Shown here: in pieces, positions 35,582 through 44,297 of the stretch
How the letters are laid out: each line of letters opens with the position of its first letter
Numbering within the stretch: the stretch's first letter is position 1
Source of the DNA: JAKFEE01 sp036675815
GTDB taxonomy: Bacteria > Pseudomonadota > Alphaproteobacteria > Rhodospirillales > Magnetospirillaceae
Direction of reading: 5' to 3'
NCBI GenBank assembly: GCA_036675815.1
Contig: JAKFEE010000008.1
Location: 1-64,000, forward strand
Length of the DNA: 64,000 nt
Translations under genes and position numbers: made by a program
The notes under the pieces: model-generated
What the model was told of the DNA's origin: nothing
What the model saw: only the letters and a program-made list of their open reading frames with translations
The model's database searches: none

Positions 35582-36109
35582 ATGATGCGCATCGCTTTTG
35601 CCGCCGGAGTAGCCGCCCTGCTGCTGTCGACGCCGGGCATGTCCGCCGAGCAGGCCGACGTCGCGGTCACTCTCATCGGTGAAGACGGCACCGGGGCGTC
35701 GATCGGGACGATCGCCGTTTCGGATGGCCCGGAGGGGCTTCGCTTGACCCCCAACCTGACCGGATTGCCCCCGGGGACGCACGGTTTCCATGTCCATGAG
35801 AGCGGCAATTGCGGCCCCCAGGAGAAAGACGGCAAGATGGTGCCTGGCGGTGCCGCCGGCGGCCATTGGGACCCCGAAGGCACAGCGCGCCACGCCGGGC
35901 CGTCCGGCAATGGGCACAAAGGTGATCTGCCACCCCTCGCCGTCATGGCCGACGGCACGGCCACGGCGCCCGTCGTGGCGCCGCGGCTCAAGGCCACCGA
36001 CCTCAAGGGCAAGGCCTTGATCATCCATGCCGGCGGCGACAATTTCAGCGACCAGCCGTCGCCGCTGGGTGGTGGCGGCGGCCGCATTGCCTGCGGCGTC
36101 GCCCGCTGA
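35582..36109 (+). CDS. sodC: Cu/Zn superoxide dismutase
   Basis: A 175-residue periplasmic enzyme with a signal peptide ending near MSAEQ. The metal-site motifs are GFHVHESGNC and GGHWDPEGTARH..GNGHKGDLP, with IIHAGGDNFSDQPSPLGGGGGR near the end. Two cysteines (GNC and IACGV) can form the usual disulphide. It removes superoxide in the periplasm, perhaps made by the neighbouring respiratory dehydrogenase. The start with GAGGA 7 nt upstream is preferred; an ATG overlapping the previous stop is possible. Confidence 0.93.
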   Translation: MMRIAFAAGVAALLLSTPGMSAEQADVAVTLIGEDGTGASIGTIAVSDGPEGLRLTPNLTGLPPGTHGFHVHESGNCGPQEKDGKMVPGGAAGGHWDPEGTARHAGPSGNGHKGDLPPLAVMADGTATAPVVAPRLKATDLKGKALIIHAGGDNFSDQPSPLGGGGGRIACGVAR

Positions 36110-36205
36110 GGCGCGCACCCGCCCGAAAACCCATTCCCCTCCAGTCGAAGATTCGCACCGGCGTAATTGCGCCGGATTTCGTTGCTGCTACTCAAAAAGA
36201 AAAAA

Positions 36206-36227
36206 ATTTTTGCTGTGCAGCAAAAAT
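36206..36227. promoter_or_regulatory. PhaR-like palindrome upstream of phaZ
   Basis: ATTTTTGCTG-TG-CAGCAAAAAT is a perfect 10-bp inverted repeat with TGC/GCA cores in an AT-rich stretch, about 70 bp before phaZ. PhaR regulators of alphaproteobacteria bind TGC/GCA-type sites near PHA genes. A role as an intrinsic terminator for sodC is the alternative. Confidence 0.45.
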
Positions 36228-36299
36228 GCGTTGCCTCCAATGCCCCAAGCGAGCCACATAATAGGACCTAGGAAGTACCACTTAGGTCAGGAGGCATCG

Positions 36300-37544
36300 G
36301 TGCTGTACCATATGCATGAATTGCAGCACGTCAGCGTTGCACCACTACGGGTCGCGGCGGAAGCAACCCGCCTGATCTTTAGCAATCGCCTGCTTCCCGT
36401 GTCCCAGACCGGGATCGGGCGCGCCATTGCGGCCAGCTGCGAGATGATCGAGCGCACCACGCGCCGCTATCCCAAGCCGGAGTTCAATCTGCCCCACACC
36501 ACGATCGACGGCGAACAGGTGGCGGTGCGCGAAGTCCTGGCGCTGCGCAAGCGGTTCTGCACGCTGCTGCACTTCGAACGCGACACCCAGCGCCAGGACC
36601 CGAAGGTCCTGCTGGTGGCGCCGATGTCGGGCCATTTTGCCACCCTGCTGCGTGGCACCGTCGAAACGCTGCTGCCGGACAATGACGTCTACATCACCGA
36701 CTGGCGCGATGCCAGCAAGGTGCCGGTGTGGCACGGCCTGTTCGACCTCGACGATTACATCGACTACATCCGCGACTTCATCCATTTCCTGGGCCCCAAC
36801 ACCCATGTCATCGCCGTTTGCCAGCCGTCGGTGCCGGTCTTGGCCGCGGTGTCGCTGATGGCGGCGGAGGACGATCCGTTGCAACCGGCGTCCATGACCC
36901 TCATGGGCGGCCCCATCGACGCCCGCTGCAGCCCCACCAAGGTCAACGACGTGGCCGCCGACCATCCGCTGTCGTGGTTCCAGGGCAACGTCATTCAGAC
37001 GGTACCGCTGACGCATCCGGGCGCCGGCCGCCGCGTCTATCCTGGTTTCCTGCAGCTCAGCGGCTTCATGAGCATGAACATCGACCGTCATGTCGATGCC
37101 CATTTGCGCATGTTCCAGCACTTGGTGCGTGGCGACGGCGACAATGCCGAGCAGCATCGCACCTTCTACGACGAGTACCTGTCGGTGATGGACCTGACCG
37201 CCGAGTTCTATCTTCAGACCATCCGCACGGTCTTCCAGGAATATCTGCTGCCGCGCGGGCTGATGACCCACCGTGGCACCCCCGTCAAGCCCGCCGCCAT
37301 CCGCCGCACGGCCTTGATGACGGTGGAAGGCGAGAACGACGACATCACCGGCGGCGGCCAAACCCTGGCCGCGCACGACCTGTGCTCGGGCCTGCCCGAT
37401 GCGATGCGCCGCCATCACCTGCAGCCGCAGGTCGGCCACTACGGCGTGTTCAATGGTCGCCGCTGGCGCACCGAGATCTATCCGCAGGTCCGCAACTTCA
37501 TCCGTACCCACGACCGCGCCGAAACGTTGGTGGCGGCCGAATAG
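36300..37544 (+). CDS. phaZ: Intracellular polyhydroxyalkanoate depolymerase
   Basis: A 414-residue protein of the intracellular PHB depolymerase family. It has VLLVAPMSGHFATLLRGTVE, TDWRDASKVP, and the nucleophile-region VCQPSVPVLA with Cys174, the family's proposed catalytic cysteine. The end is HYGVFNGRRWRTEIYPQVRNF, with the conserved His. It mobilises stored PHB granules. It starts at GTG with AGGAGG 5 nt upstream; an ATG four codons later is also possible. Confidence 0.95.
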   Translation: MLYHMHELQHVSVAPLRVAAEATRLIFSNRLLPVSQTGIGRAIAASCEMIERTTRRYPKPEFNLPHTTIDGEQVAVREVLALRKRFCTLLHFERDTQRQDPKVLLVAPMSGHFATLLRGTVETLLPDNDVYITDWRDASKVPVWHGLFDLDDYIDYIRDFIHFLGPNTHVIAVCQPSVPVLAAVSLMAAEDDPLQPASMTLMGGPIDARCSPTKVNDVAADHPLSWFQGNVIQTVPLTHPGAGRRVYPGFLQLSGFMSMNIDRHVDAHLRMFQHLVRGDGDNAEQHRTFYDEYLSVMDLTAEFYLQTIRTVFQEYLLPRGLMTHRGTPVKPAAIRRTALMTVEGENDDITGGGQTLAAHDLCSGLPDAMRRHHLQPQVGHYGVFNGRRWRTEIYPQVRNFIRTHDRAETLVAAE

Positions 37545-37706
37545 CCAGGGCCACGGCGGCGCACCTGGCCCCGCCGCCCATTGCCGATCCGATGCAGGGG
37601 GGAACCCCTGCATTCCCGCTGCACGTTCCCGCACGAACCGGTGCCGAGGGCGCGACGGCGCAACCGATGCGTTGCGCCCCTCCCGGCTTGGTGCTTTGAT
37701 CGATTC

Positions 37707-39116
37707 ATGACTACCGAGGACATCCGGTCGCACCTGCTGGCGGTGCTTGGCCCCGCCGGCGTCGTCGCCGAGGCCGACGAAGGTCCCTATCTGGAGGAAG
37801 AGCGCGGCCTTTATCATGGCCGGGCCCGTGCCGTGGTCCGGCCGGCCAATACCGCCGAGGTCGCCGAGGTCGTGCGGCTGTGCGCCGCGGCCGGCGTGGC
37901 CATCGTGCCGCAAGGCGGCCGCACGGGCCTCGTCGGCGGCGGCGCGCCGTTCGAACATGGCGGCGAAGTGGTCGTCAGCCTCGAACGCATGAACCGCATT
38001 CGCGCCTGCGATCCGCTCAACTACACCATGACCGTCGAGGCCGGATGCGTCCTGGCCGCGATCCAGGCCCAAGCCGCAGAGGCCGACTGCCTGTTCCCAC
38101 TCAGCCTCGCGGCCGAGGGCTCGTGTCAGATCGGCGGCAATCTGTCGACCAACGCCGGCGGCGTGAACGTTCTCCGCTACGGCAATGCCCGCGAACTCGT
38201 CCTGGGGCTCGAGGTGGTGCTGGCGGACGGCCGCATTTGGGATGGCCTTCGCATTCTGCGCAAGGACAACACCGGCTACGACCTCAAGGATCTGTTCATC
38301 GGCGCCGAAGGCACCCTGGGCATCATCACCGCGGCCGTGCTCAAGCTGTTTCCGCGCCCGCGGGATGAGCAGACGGCGATGGCCGCAATTCAGGATCTCG
38401 ACCAGCTGCCGGCCTTGCTGGCCCGCGCCCGTAGCGCCTCGGGCGACGCGGTGACCGCCTTCGAGCTGATCCCGCGCATCGGCCTCGAACTGGCCGGCAA
38501 GCACGTCGATGGGGTTGTCGATCCCTTCGATCAGTCATACCCCTGGTATGTTTTGGTCGAACTCTCGTCGTCGCGCGCCGATGGCGGCTTGCGGGCCGCG
38601 ATCGAGGGCATGCTGGGCGCAGCCCTGGATGACGGCGTCATCAGCGACGCCGTCGTCGCCGAGGCGCTGCAACACCGTGCGGCGCTGTGGAAGATCCGCG
38701 AGTCGATTCCCGAAGCGCAAAAGCGCGAGGGCGGCAGCATCAAGCATGACATCGCCGTCCCCGTCTCGGAGGTGCCCACCTTCATCCGCACGGCCAGCGT
38801 TGCGGTGGCGGAAGCGGTACCGGGCGCCCGTGTCGTGGCGTTCGGCCACATCGGCGATGGCAACATCCACTTCAATCTCAGCCAGCCAGCCGGGGCCGAC
38901 AGGCGGGCCTTCCTGGAGCACTGGCAGGCGTGCAACCGCATCGTTCACGACATCGTCGTGGCCATGGGCGGCTCGATCAGCGCCGAACATGGCATCGGCC
39001 GCCTCAAGCGCGATGAACTGAAGCACTACAAGAGCCCGCTGGAACTCGAACTGATGCGCCGCGTGAAACAGGCGCTGGACCCGGCCGGCATCATGAACCC
39101 GGGAAAGGTGATCTGA
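37707..39116 (+). CDS. FAD-linked oxidase, GlcD/D-2-hydroxy acid dehydrogenase type
   Basis: A 469-residue flavoprotein. Its N-terminal FAD-binding PCMH domain has VPQGGRTGLVGGG, GGNLSTNAGGVNVLRYGN and DLKDLFIGAEGTLGI; the C-terminal domain has GHIGDGNIHFNLS and EHGIGRLKRDEL. It oxidises a 2-hydroxy acid (glycolate, D-lactate or 2-hydroxyglutarate) to the oxo acid. With no glcE/glcF neighbour the single-subunit type is more likely. Substrate uncertain. Confidence 0.88.
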   Translation: MTTEDIRSHLLAVLGPAGVVAEADEGPYLEEERGLYHGRARAVVRPANTAEVAEVVRLCAAAGVAIVPQGGRTGLVGGGAPFEHGGEVVVSLERMNRIRACDPLNYTMTVEAGCVLAAIQAQAAEADCLFPLSLAAEGSCQIGGNLSTNAGGVNVLRYGNARELVLGLEVVLADGRIWDGLRILRKDNTGYDLKDLFIGAEGTLGIITAAVLKLFPRPRDEQTAMAAIQDLDQLPALLARARSASGDAVTAFELIPRIGLELAGKHVDGVVDPFDQSYPWYVLVELSSSRADGGLRAAIEGMLGAALDDGVISDAVVAEALQHRAALWKIRESIPEAQKREGGSIKHDIAVPVSEVPTFIRTASVAVAEAVPGARVVAFGHIGDGNIHFNLSQPAGADRRAFLEHWQACNRIVHDIVVAMGGSISAEHGIGRLKRDELKHYKSPLELELMRRVKQALDPAGIMNPGKVI

Positions 39117-39197
39117 CCACACGCGGCCATTCCCGAGACACGTTTGCCAGGCCCGGCGAGTCCGGCTATGACAGCGCTCGACGCGATAGGAGTTCCC

Positions 39198-40973
39198 ATG
39201 CCCAACTACGCTGCCCCGGTCCGCGATATGGCCTTCGTGCTCAACCGGCTCGCCGGTTTGGAGGCGATCGCCGCGCTGCCGGGGTGCGAGGAGGCCTCGC
39301 CGGATCTCGTGGCGGCTGTGGTCGAGGAAGCGGGGCGTTTCGCCGCCGATGTGCTGGCCCCGCTGAACCCGGTCGGTGATCGAGAGGGATGCGAGCGGCT
39401 CGGCGACGGTTCGGTGAAGACACCCGCCGGCTTCCGCGATGCCTATGCCCGTTTCGTCGAGGGTGGATGGAACGCCCTGCCCTTCGAGGCGGAGTACGGC
39501 GGCCAGGGCCTGCCCTGGCTGGTATCGACCGCCGTGACCGAAATCTGGCATGCGGCCAACATGTCCTTCGCCCTGTGCCCGATGCTCAATCAGGGCGCGG
39601 TGGAACTGCTGCAGGCCCATGCGGCACCGGGATTGCGGCGGCGCTACCTGCCGAAGATGGTCTCGGGCGAATGGACCGGCACCATGTGCCTGACCGAGCC
39701 CCAAGCCGGCTCAGACCTGACGATGTTGCGCAGCAAGGCACGGCCGGCGGGTGACGGCACCTACCGGATCAGCGGTCAGAAGATCTTCATCACCTATGGC
39801 GAGCACGATTTCGCCGACAACATCGTTCACCTCGTGCTTGCCCGCCTGCCCGACGCACCGGCCGGCACCAAGGGCATCTCCCTGTTCCTCGTCCCCAAGG
39901 TCCTGCCCGATGGCAGTCGCAACGATGTCCAGTGCGTGTCGCTGGAACACAAGCTCGGCATTCATGCCAGCCCGACCTGCGTCATGGCCTTCGGCGAGGG
40001 TGGTGGCGCCATGGGTTGGTTGATCGGCGAGGAAAATCAGGGCTTGGCCTGCATGTTCACCATGATGAACAATGCCCGCCTGACCGTCGGCCTGGAAGGA
40101 GTCTCCATCGCCGAGCGGGCCTACCAGCGGGCCCGCGCCTATGCACGCGAGCGGGTGCAAGGGCGCGCGGCGGGTGGCAGGGAGCCTGCAACCATCATTC
40201 ATCACCCCGATGTCCGCCGCATGCTGATGATGATGAAGGCGCTGACCGAGGCGGCACGGGCCATCGCCTATTACACCTCGGCCCAACTCGACATCGGCAA
40301 GCATCACCCCGACGCGGCCACACGGCGCGCCGCCCACGGACGCGTCGACCTGTTGACGCCGGTGGTCAAGGGCTGGTGCACCGAGGTTGGCATCGAGGTC
40401 GCCAATCTCGGCATCCAGGTGCACGGGGGGATGGGGTTCATCGAGGAAACCGGTGCCGCCCAGCACCTGCGCGACGCGCGCATCGCCGCCATCTACGAGG
40501 GCACCAACGGCATTCAGGCCCTCGACCTCGTTGGCCGCAAGCTCCTGCGCGACGGTGGTGCCCAGGCACGCGCCATGATGGACGAGCTTCGGGCGGTCGA
40601 GCGGCAGCTGGCGACAATCGGTTCGACGGATGGGACCGTGCTCCGCAGGGCCCTGGCCGACGGCCTTGCGCATCTCGACTCGGCGACGACGTGGCTGCTG
40701 CACAACCGCGGAAACGAAACCGAGGTCGCCGCAGCGGCGACCCCCTATCTGCGCCTGTGGGGCCTCGTATGCGGCGGCTGGATGATGGCCCGCGCGGCGC
40801 TGGCAGCGCAGGACGACCTGTCGGCCGGAAGGGGCGATCCGGAGTTCCTCTCGGCCAAGATCGCGACGGCCCGGTTCTACGCCGAGGCCATCATGCCGCA
40901 GGCGGGAGGCGTGGCCGCGGCAGCCATGGCCGGGGCCGAGGCGGTGATGGCCCTCCGCGAGGAGCAGTTCTAG
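39198..40973 (+). CDS. Acyl-CoA dehydrogenase, large type with C-terminal domain
   Basis: A 591-residue flavoenzyme. The FAD-binding middle domain has CLTEPQAGSDLTML and ISGQKIFITYGEHD; the helical domain has GIQVHGGMGFIEETGAAQHLRDARI and the catalytic-Glu region AAIYEGTNGIQALDL. The extra C-terminal part of about 130 residues fits the acyl-CoA dehydrogenase variant seen with DmdC-type 3-methylmercaptopropionyl-CoA dehydrogenases, so the substrate could be short-chain or sulphur-containing. The chain specificity is not clear from sequence. Confidence 0.9.
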   Translation: MPNYAAPVRDMAFVLNRLAGLEAIAALPGCEEASPDLVAAVVEEAGRFAADVLAPLNPVGDREGCERLGDGSVKTPAGFRDAYARFVEGGWNALPFEAEYGGQGLPWLVSTAVTEIWHAANMSFALCPMLNQGAVELLQAHAAPGLRRRYLPKMVSGEWTGTMCLTEPQAGSDLTMLRSKARPAGDGTYRISGQKIFITYGEHDFADNIVHLVLARLPDAPAGTKGISLFLVPKVLPDGSRNDVQCVSLEHKLGIHASPTCVMAFGEGGGAMGWLIGEENQGLACMFTMMNNARLTVGLEGVSIAERAYQRARAYARERVQGRAAGGREPATIIHHPDVRRMLMMMKALTEAARAIAYYTSAQLDIGKHHPDAATRRAAHGRVDLLTPVVKGWCTEVGIEVANLGIQVHGGMGFIEETGAAQHLRDARIAAIYEGTNGIQALDLVGRKLLRDGGAQARAMMDELRAVERQLATIGSTDGTVLRRALADGLAHLDSATTWLLHNRGNETEVAAAATPYLRLWGLVCGGWMMARAALAAQDDLSAGRGDPEFLSAKIATARFYAEAIMPQAGGVAAAAMAGAEAVMALREEQF

Positions 40974-40981
40974 CGAAACAC

Positions 40982-41008
40982 CCCCGCGCGGCGGGGTCTT
41001 GTCTTTTC
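40982..41008 (+). terminator. Intrinsic terminator after the acyl-CoA dehydrogenase
   Basis: CCCCGC-GCG-GCGGGG is followed by a pyrimidine-rich TCTTGTCTTTT tail, 8 bp after the stop codon. It separates the fatty-acid-type genes from the lpt operon. Confidence 0.7.
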
Positions 41009-41048
41009 CCTACCTTGCGCGAAAAGCCATGATTATAATCCGCGGCGC

Positions 41049-42173
41049 ATGATGGGGATATCGCGCTACGTTCTTCGACAACTGCTTGTCGGCCTGGTCC
41101 TGACCGGTCTAGGCTTGGCCAGTATTCTATGGCTCACGCAGTCCCTGCGCTTCATCGAGCTCATCGTCAACAAAGGGTTGTCGATTCCGGGTTTCCTTTG
41201 GTTGACGGTGATGTTGTTGCCGAATCTGCTCGGCTACATCGTGCCCGTTTCCTTGTTCGCGGTCGTTTTGTTTGTTTATAACAAAATGATTACCGACCGT
41301 GAGTTGGTCGCCCTGCGGGCCGCCGGCTTGTCGCAATGGGGTTTGGCGCGGCCGGCGATCATTCTGGCCACTGCGGCCACCGTGCTGGGCTACATGGTGA
41401 GCCTGTGGGTGGCGCCGATCAGCAACTCGGCCTTCAGGGACTATCACTGGAGCATTCGCCGCGACCTATCGACGCTGTTGATCCAGGAAGGCAGCTTCAA
41501 CCACATCGCACCGGGCCTGACGCTGTTCGTCCGCAACCGCAGCGGCGCCGACGAATTGATGGACATCTCGCTGTATGACGACCGGACGCCGGGAAAGGCG
41601 GTGACCACCATGGCACGACGCGGCGTGTTGGTGGACGGGCCGAGCGGGCCGCGGGTCGTGCTCGAGAACGGCAACCGCCAGGAAGTGACGCGTGACACGG
41701 GCGAGATGTCGATGCTCTACTTCGACACCTATTCCCTCGATTTTGGCTTGGCCAACGCCAAGAACCAACGCAACCTCGATGCACGCGAACGACCGCTCGC
41801 CGAGTTGCTCACCGCGCAACCCGGAAAACTGTCCGAAACCCAAGTCCGGGAGTTCCGGGTAGAGGCGCACCAGCGCTTGAGCGCACCGCTGCAGCACCTC
41901 GGCTTCGCCATCATCGCCCTCGCCTGCCTGCTGTCGGGAACCTTCAATCGGCGGGGGCAAACCGGGCGCGTGTTTCTCGCCATCGGGCTCCTGGTCGCCG
42001 CCGAGGCTTCCGCCTTGGTGGTCGCCAATCTTGCCGTTCGTTCGACCACCTTCTTACCGTTGCTCTACGTCAACGCCCTGATACCGCTGGTCGCGGGCGG
42101 CTATGTGCTCCTGGGACCGCCGGCACGGCGCCTTGGATTCCTGCCGCGCCAGACGGCCCCCCTGCAAGGATGA
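41049..42173 (+). CDS. lptF: Lipopolysaccharide export ABC transporter permease LptF
   Basis: A 374-residue inner-membrane permease. It has three transmembrane helices at the N-terminus (YVLRQLLVGLVLTGL, LWLTQSLRFIELIVNKGLS), a periplasmic beta-jellyroll (about 125-260: LLIQEGSFNHIAPGLTLFVRNR, VVLENGNRQEV), and three helices at the end. With LptG and LptB it extracts LPS from the membrane. It overlaps lptD by 4 nt; lptG, usually between them, is absent here. Confidence 0.92.
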   Translation: MMGISRYVLRQLLVGLVLTGLGLASILWLTQSLRFIELIVNKGLSIPGFLWLTVMLLPNLLGYIVPVSLFAVVLFVYNKMITDRELVALRAAGLSQWGLARPAIILATAATVLGYMVSLWVAPISNSAFRDYHWSIRRDLSTLLIQEGSFNHIAPGLTLFVRNRSGADELMDISLYDDRTPGKAVTTMARRGVLVDGPSGPRVVLENGNRQEVTRDTGEMSMLYFDTYSLDFGLANAKNQRNLDARERPLAELLTAQPGKLSETQVREFRVEAHQRLSAPLQHLGFAIIALACLLSGTFNRRGQTGRVFLAIGLLVAAEASALVVANLAVRSTTFLPLLYVNALIPLVAGGYVLLGPPARRLGFLPRQTAPLQG

Positions 42174-44284
42174 TCACTGTGAGGCTGCACCTCTCCGCCC
42201 TAATACTGGCGATGGCCATGGTGCCGTCGGCTTCGGCCCAGGTCCCCTCGAAGGCGCCAGCTCTGCTCTCGGCCGAACAGATGATCCACGACCAGGAACG
42301 CAATCTGGTCACCGCCGCGGGTGCGGTGGAGGTCAGCCAGGGCGGTCGGGTACTGCAAGCCGACAAGGTTACCTACAACCTCAACACCGATCGGATTTTC
42401 GCCAACGGCAACGTGTCCCTGACCGAGCCGACCGGCGAGGTCATCTTTGCCGACGAGATCGAGGTCACCGGCGATCTCAAGAATGCGCTGGCCCAGGACA
42501 TCCGGGTGCTGCTGACCGACCAGGCGCGCATCGCGGCGGCCGTCGGCCATCGCACCAGCGGTACGGTTACCGAACTGGAGCGAGCGGTATACTCCCCCTG
42601 CCTGCCCTGTCGCGAGGACCCGGAACGGGCACCGCTGTGGCAGGTCAAGGCCCTGCACGTCGTTCACGACAAGGAGACCCAGGACATCGAATATGAGGAT
42701 GCCTGGCTCGAAATGTTCGGCATCCCGGTGGCCTACACGCCCTACCTGACTCACCCCGATCCCACCGTCGAGCGCCGCAGTGGCCTGTTGGCGCCATCCT
42801 TCGGCCAGAGCGAGAATCTCGGCACCACCCTGTCCGTTCCGTACTACTACGTCATCTCGCCGCATCAGGACCTCACCCTCACGCCGACGATCACCACCAG
42901 CGAGGGACCGGTCCTGGACGTCGAGCATCGCCGCCGCTTCACCTTCGGCGAAATGAAGACCAATGGCAGCATCACCCGAGACAGTGAGGGCGAAACGCGC
43001 GGCCACCTGTTCGCCGACGGCCGCTTCGACCTCAACGATACCTGGCGCACCGGGTACCGCATTCGGCGCACGACTGACGACACCTACCTCCGCACCTACG
43101 GGCACGAGCTCACATCCAAGCCCTATTTGAACTCGCGGGCGTGGGCCGAAGCCTTCACGCCGCGCAGCTACGGGCTTATCGAGGGCTTTGCCTTCCAAAA
43201 CCAATATCCCGGCGTCGACAATGGCGAGTTGCCGGTGGTTGCGCCGCTGCTGCAATACAACTACGTGGGCACGCCCGACGCCCGCGGTGGCCGCTGGAAC
43301 GTCGATGCCATCGCCGCGGCACTGACGCGCTCCGACGGGGAGGACAGTCAGCGATTGTCGATCCGGCCCTATTGGTCGCTGCCCTACAACAGCCCTCTCG
43401 GCGACGTCTACACCCTCACCCTCGGTGCGTACGTCGCCGGCGCCCATGCCAGTGACGTCACGAACGGAACGGATACATCATCCGGTCATATCGTACCCGA
43501 GGCGTCGCTGGAGTGGCGCTTCCCGCTGGCCCGCACCGACGGCTCCATCAGCCAAGTGATCGAGCCAATCGTCATGGGCGTGGTGAGTCCGACCTGGGAT
43601 GACGACAATTTCCCCAACGAGGACAGCCTCGATATCGAGTTCACCGAGGAGAACCTGTTCACCACCAATCGCTACACCGGATTCGATCGCCTCGAGACCG
43701 GGCCACGCGTCAGCTATGGCTTGAAGTACGACGTGTATGGGGCGAGCACCGGCCATTTCGGCGCTTTGGTCGGCCAAAGTTATCGGATGGAGTCCGATGA
43801 CGACATCCCCGACGCCGCCGGCTTCGAAGACAACTTCTCGGACATCGTCGGCCGCTTCGTTGCGTCACCGAGCGACGTCTTCGACCTCTATTACCGTTTC
43901 CGGCTCGACAAGGACAATTTCGAGTTCCGGCGCAACGAAGTCATTGCCGCAGCGGGCGTGCCCGCCTTGCGCACGTCGATCAACTACACGTCCATTGACG
44001 AATCAGCGAGCGCCGGCGAGGACGAGGACAGATCCGAGGTCGGCATAACCCTGTCCTCGGCCATCTCGCAGTACTGGCATGTGAGCACGTTCCTGCGCCG
44101 CGACCTCGAGCGCGACAAGCTGGTCAATTCCGGGATCACCGGCATCTACGACGACGAGTGCTTCACCTTCGCCTTAAGCTATGTCAATAGCGGCACCAGC
44201 GATCGCGACCTCGATGCCGGGCAGACCATCATGGCCCGGGTCGTGTTCAAGACGCTGGGCGAACTACCGTTGAATCTGTACTGA
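42170..44284 (+). CDS. lptD: LPS-assembly protein LptD
   Basis: A 704-residue outer-membrane barrel protein that inserts LPS into the outer leaflet with LptE. After a signal peptide (MVPSASAQ) comes an OstA-like N-domain (LLSAEQMIHDQERNLVTAAGAV, LQADKVTYNL), then the barrel with YSPCLPCREDPERAPLWQVKA and AYTPYLTHPDPTVERRSGLL. CLPC and a late Cys (DDECFTF) may form the structural disulphides. The C-terminal beta signal ends in PLNLY. Confidence 0.94.
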   Translation: MITVRLHLSALILAMAMVPSASAQVPSKAPALLSAEQMIHDQERNLVTAAGAVEVSQGGRVLQADKVTYNLNTDRIFANGNVSLTEPTGEVIFADEIEVTGDLKNALAQDIRVLLTDQARIAAAVGHRTSGTVTELERAVYSPCLPCREDPERAPLWQVKALHVVHDKETQDIEYEDAWLEMFGIPVAYTPYLTHPDPTVERRSGLLAPSFGQSENLGTTLSVPYYYVISPHQDLTLTPTITTSEGPVLDVEHRRRFTFGEMKTNGSITRDSEGETRGHLFADGRFDLNDTWRTGYRIRRTTDDTYLRTYGHELTSKPYLNSRAWAEAFTPRSYGLIEGFAFQNQYPGVDNGELPVVAPLLQYNYVGTPDARGGRWNVDAIAAALTRSDGEDSQRLSIRPYWSLPYNSPLGDVYTLTLGAYVAGAHASDVTNGTDTSSGHIVPEASLEWRFPLARTDGSISQVIEPIVMGVVSPTWDDDNFPNEDSLDIEFTEENLFTTNRYTGFDRLETGPRVSYGLKYDVYGASTGHFGALVGQSYRMESDDDIPDAAGFEDNFSDIVGRFVASPSDVFDLYYRFRLDKDNFEFRRNEVIAAAGVPALRTSINYTSIDESASAGEDEDRSEVGITLSSAISQYWHVSTFLRRDLERDKLVNSGITGIYDDECFTFALSYVNSGTSDRDLDAGQTIMARVVFKTLGELPLNLY

Positions 44285-44297
44285 GGAACATCGAGCG

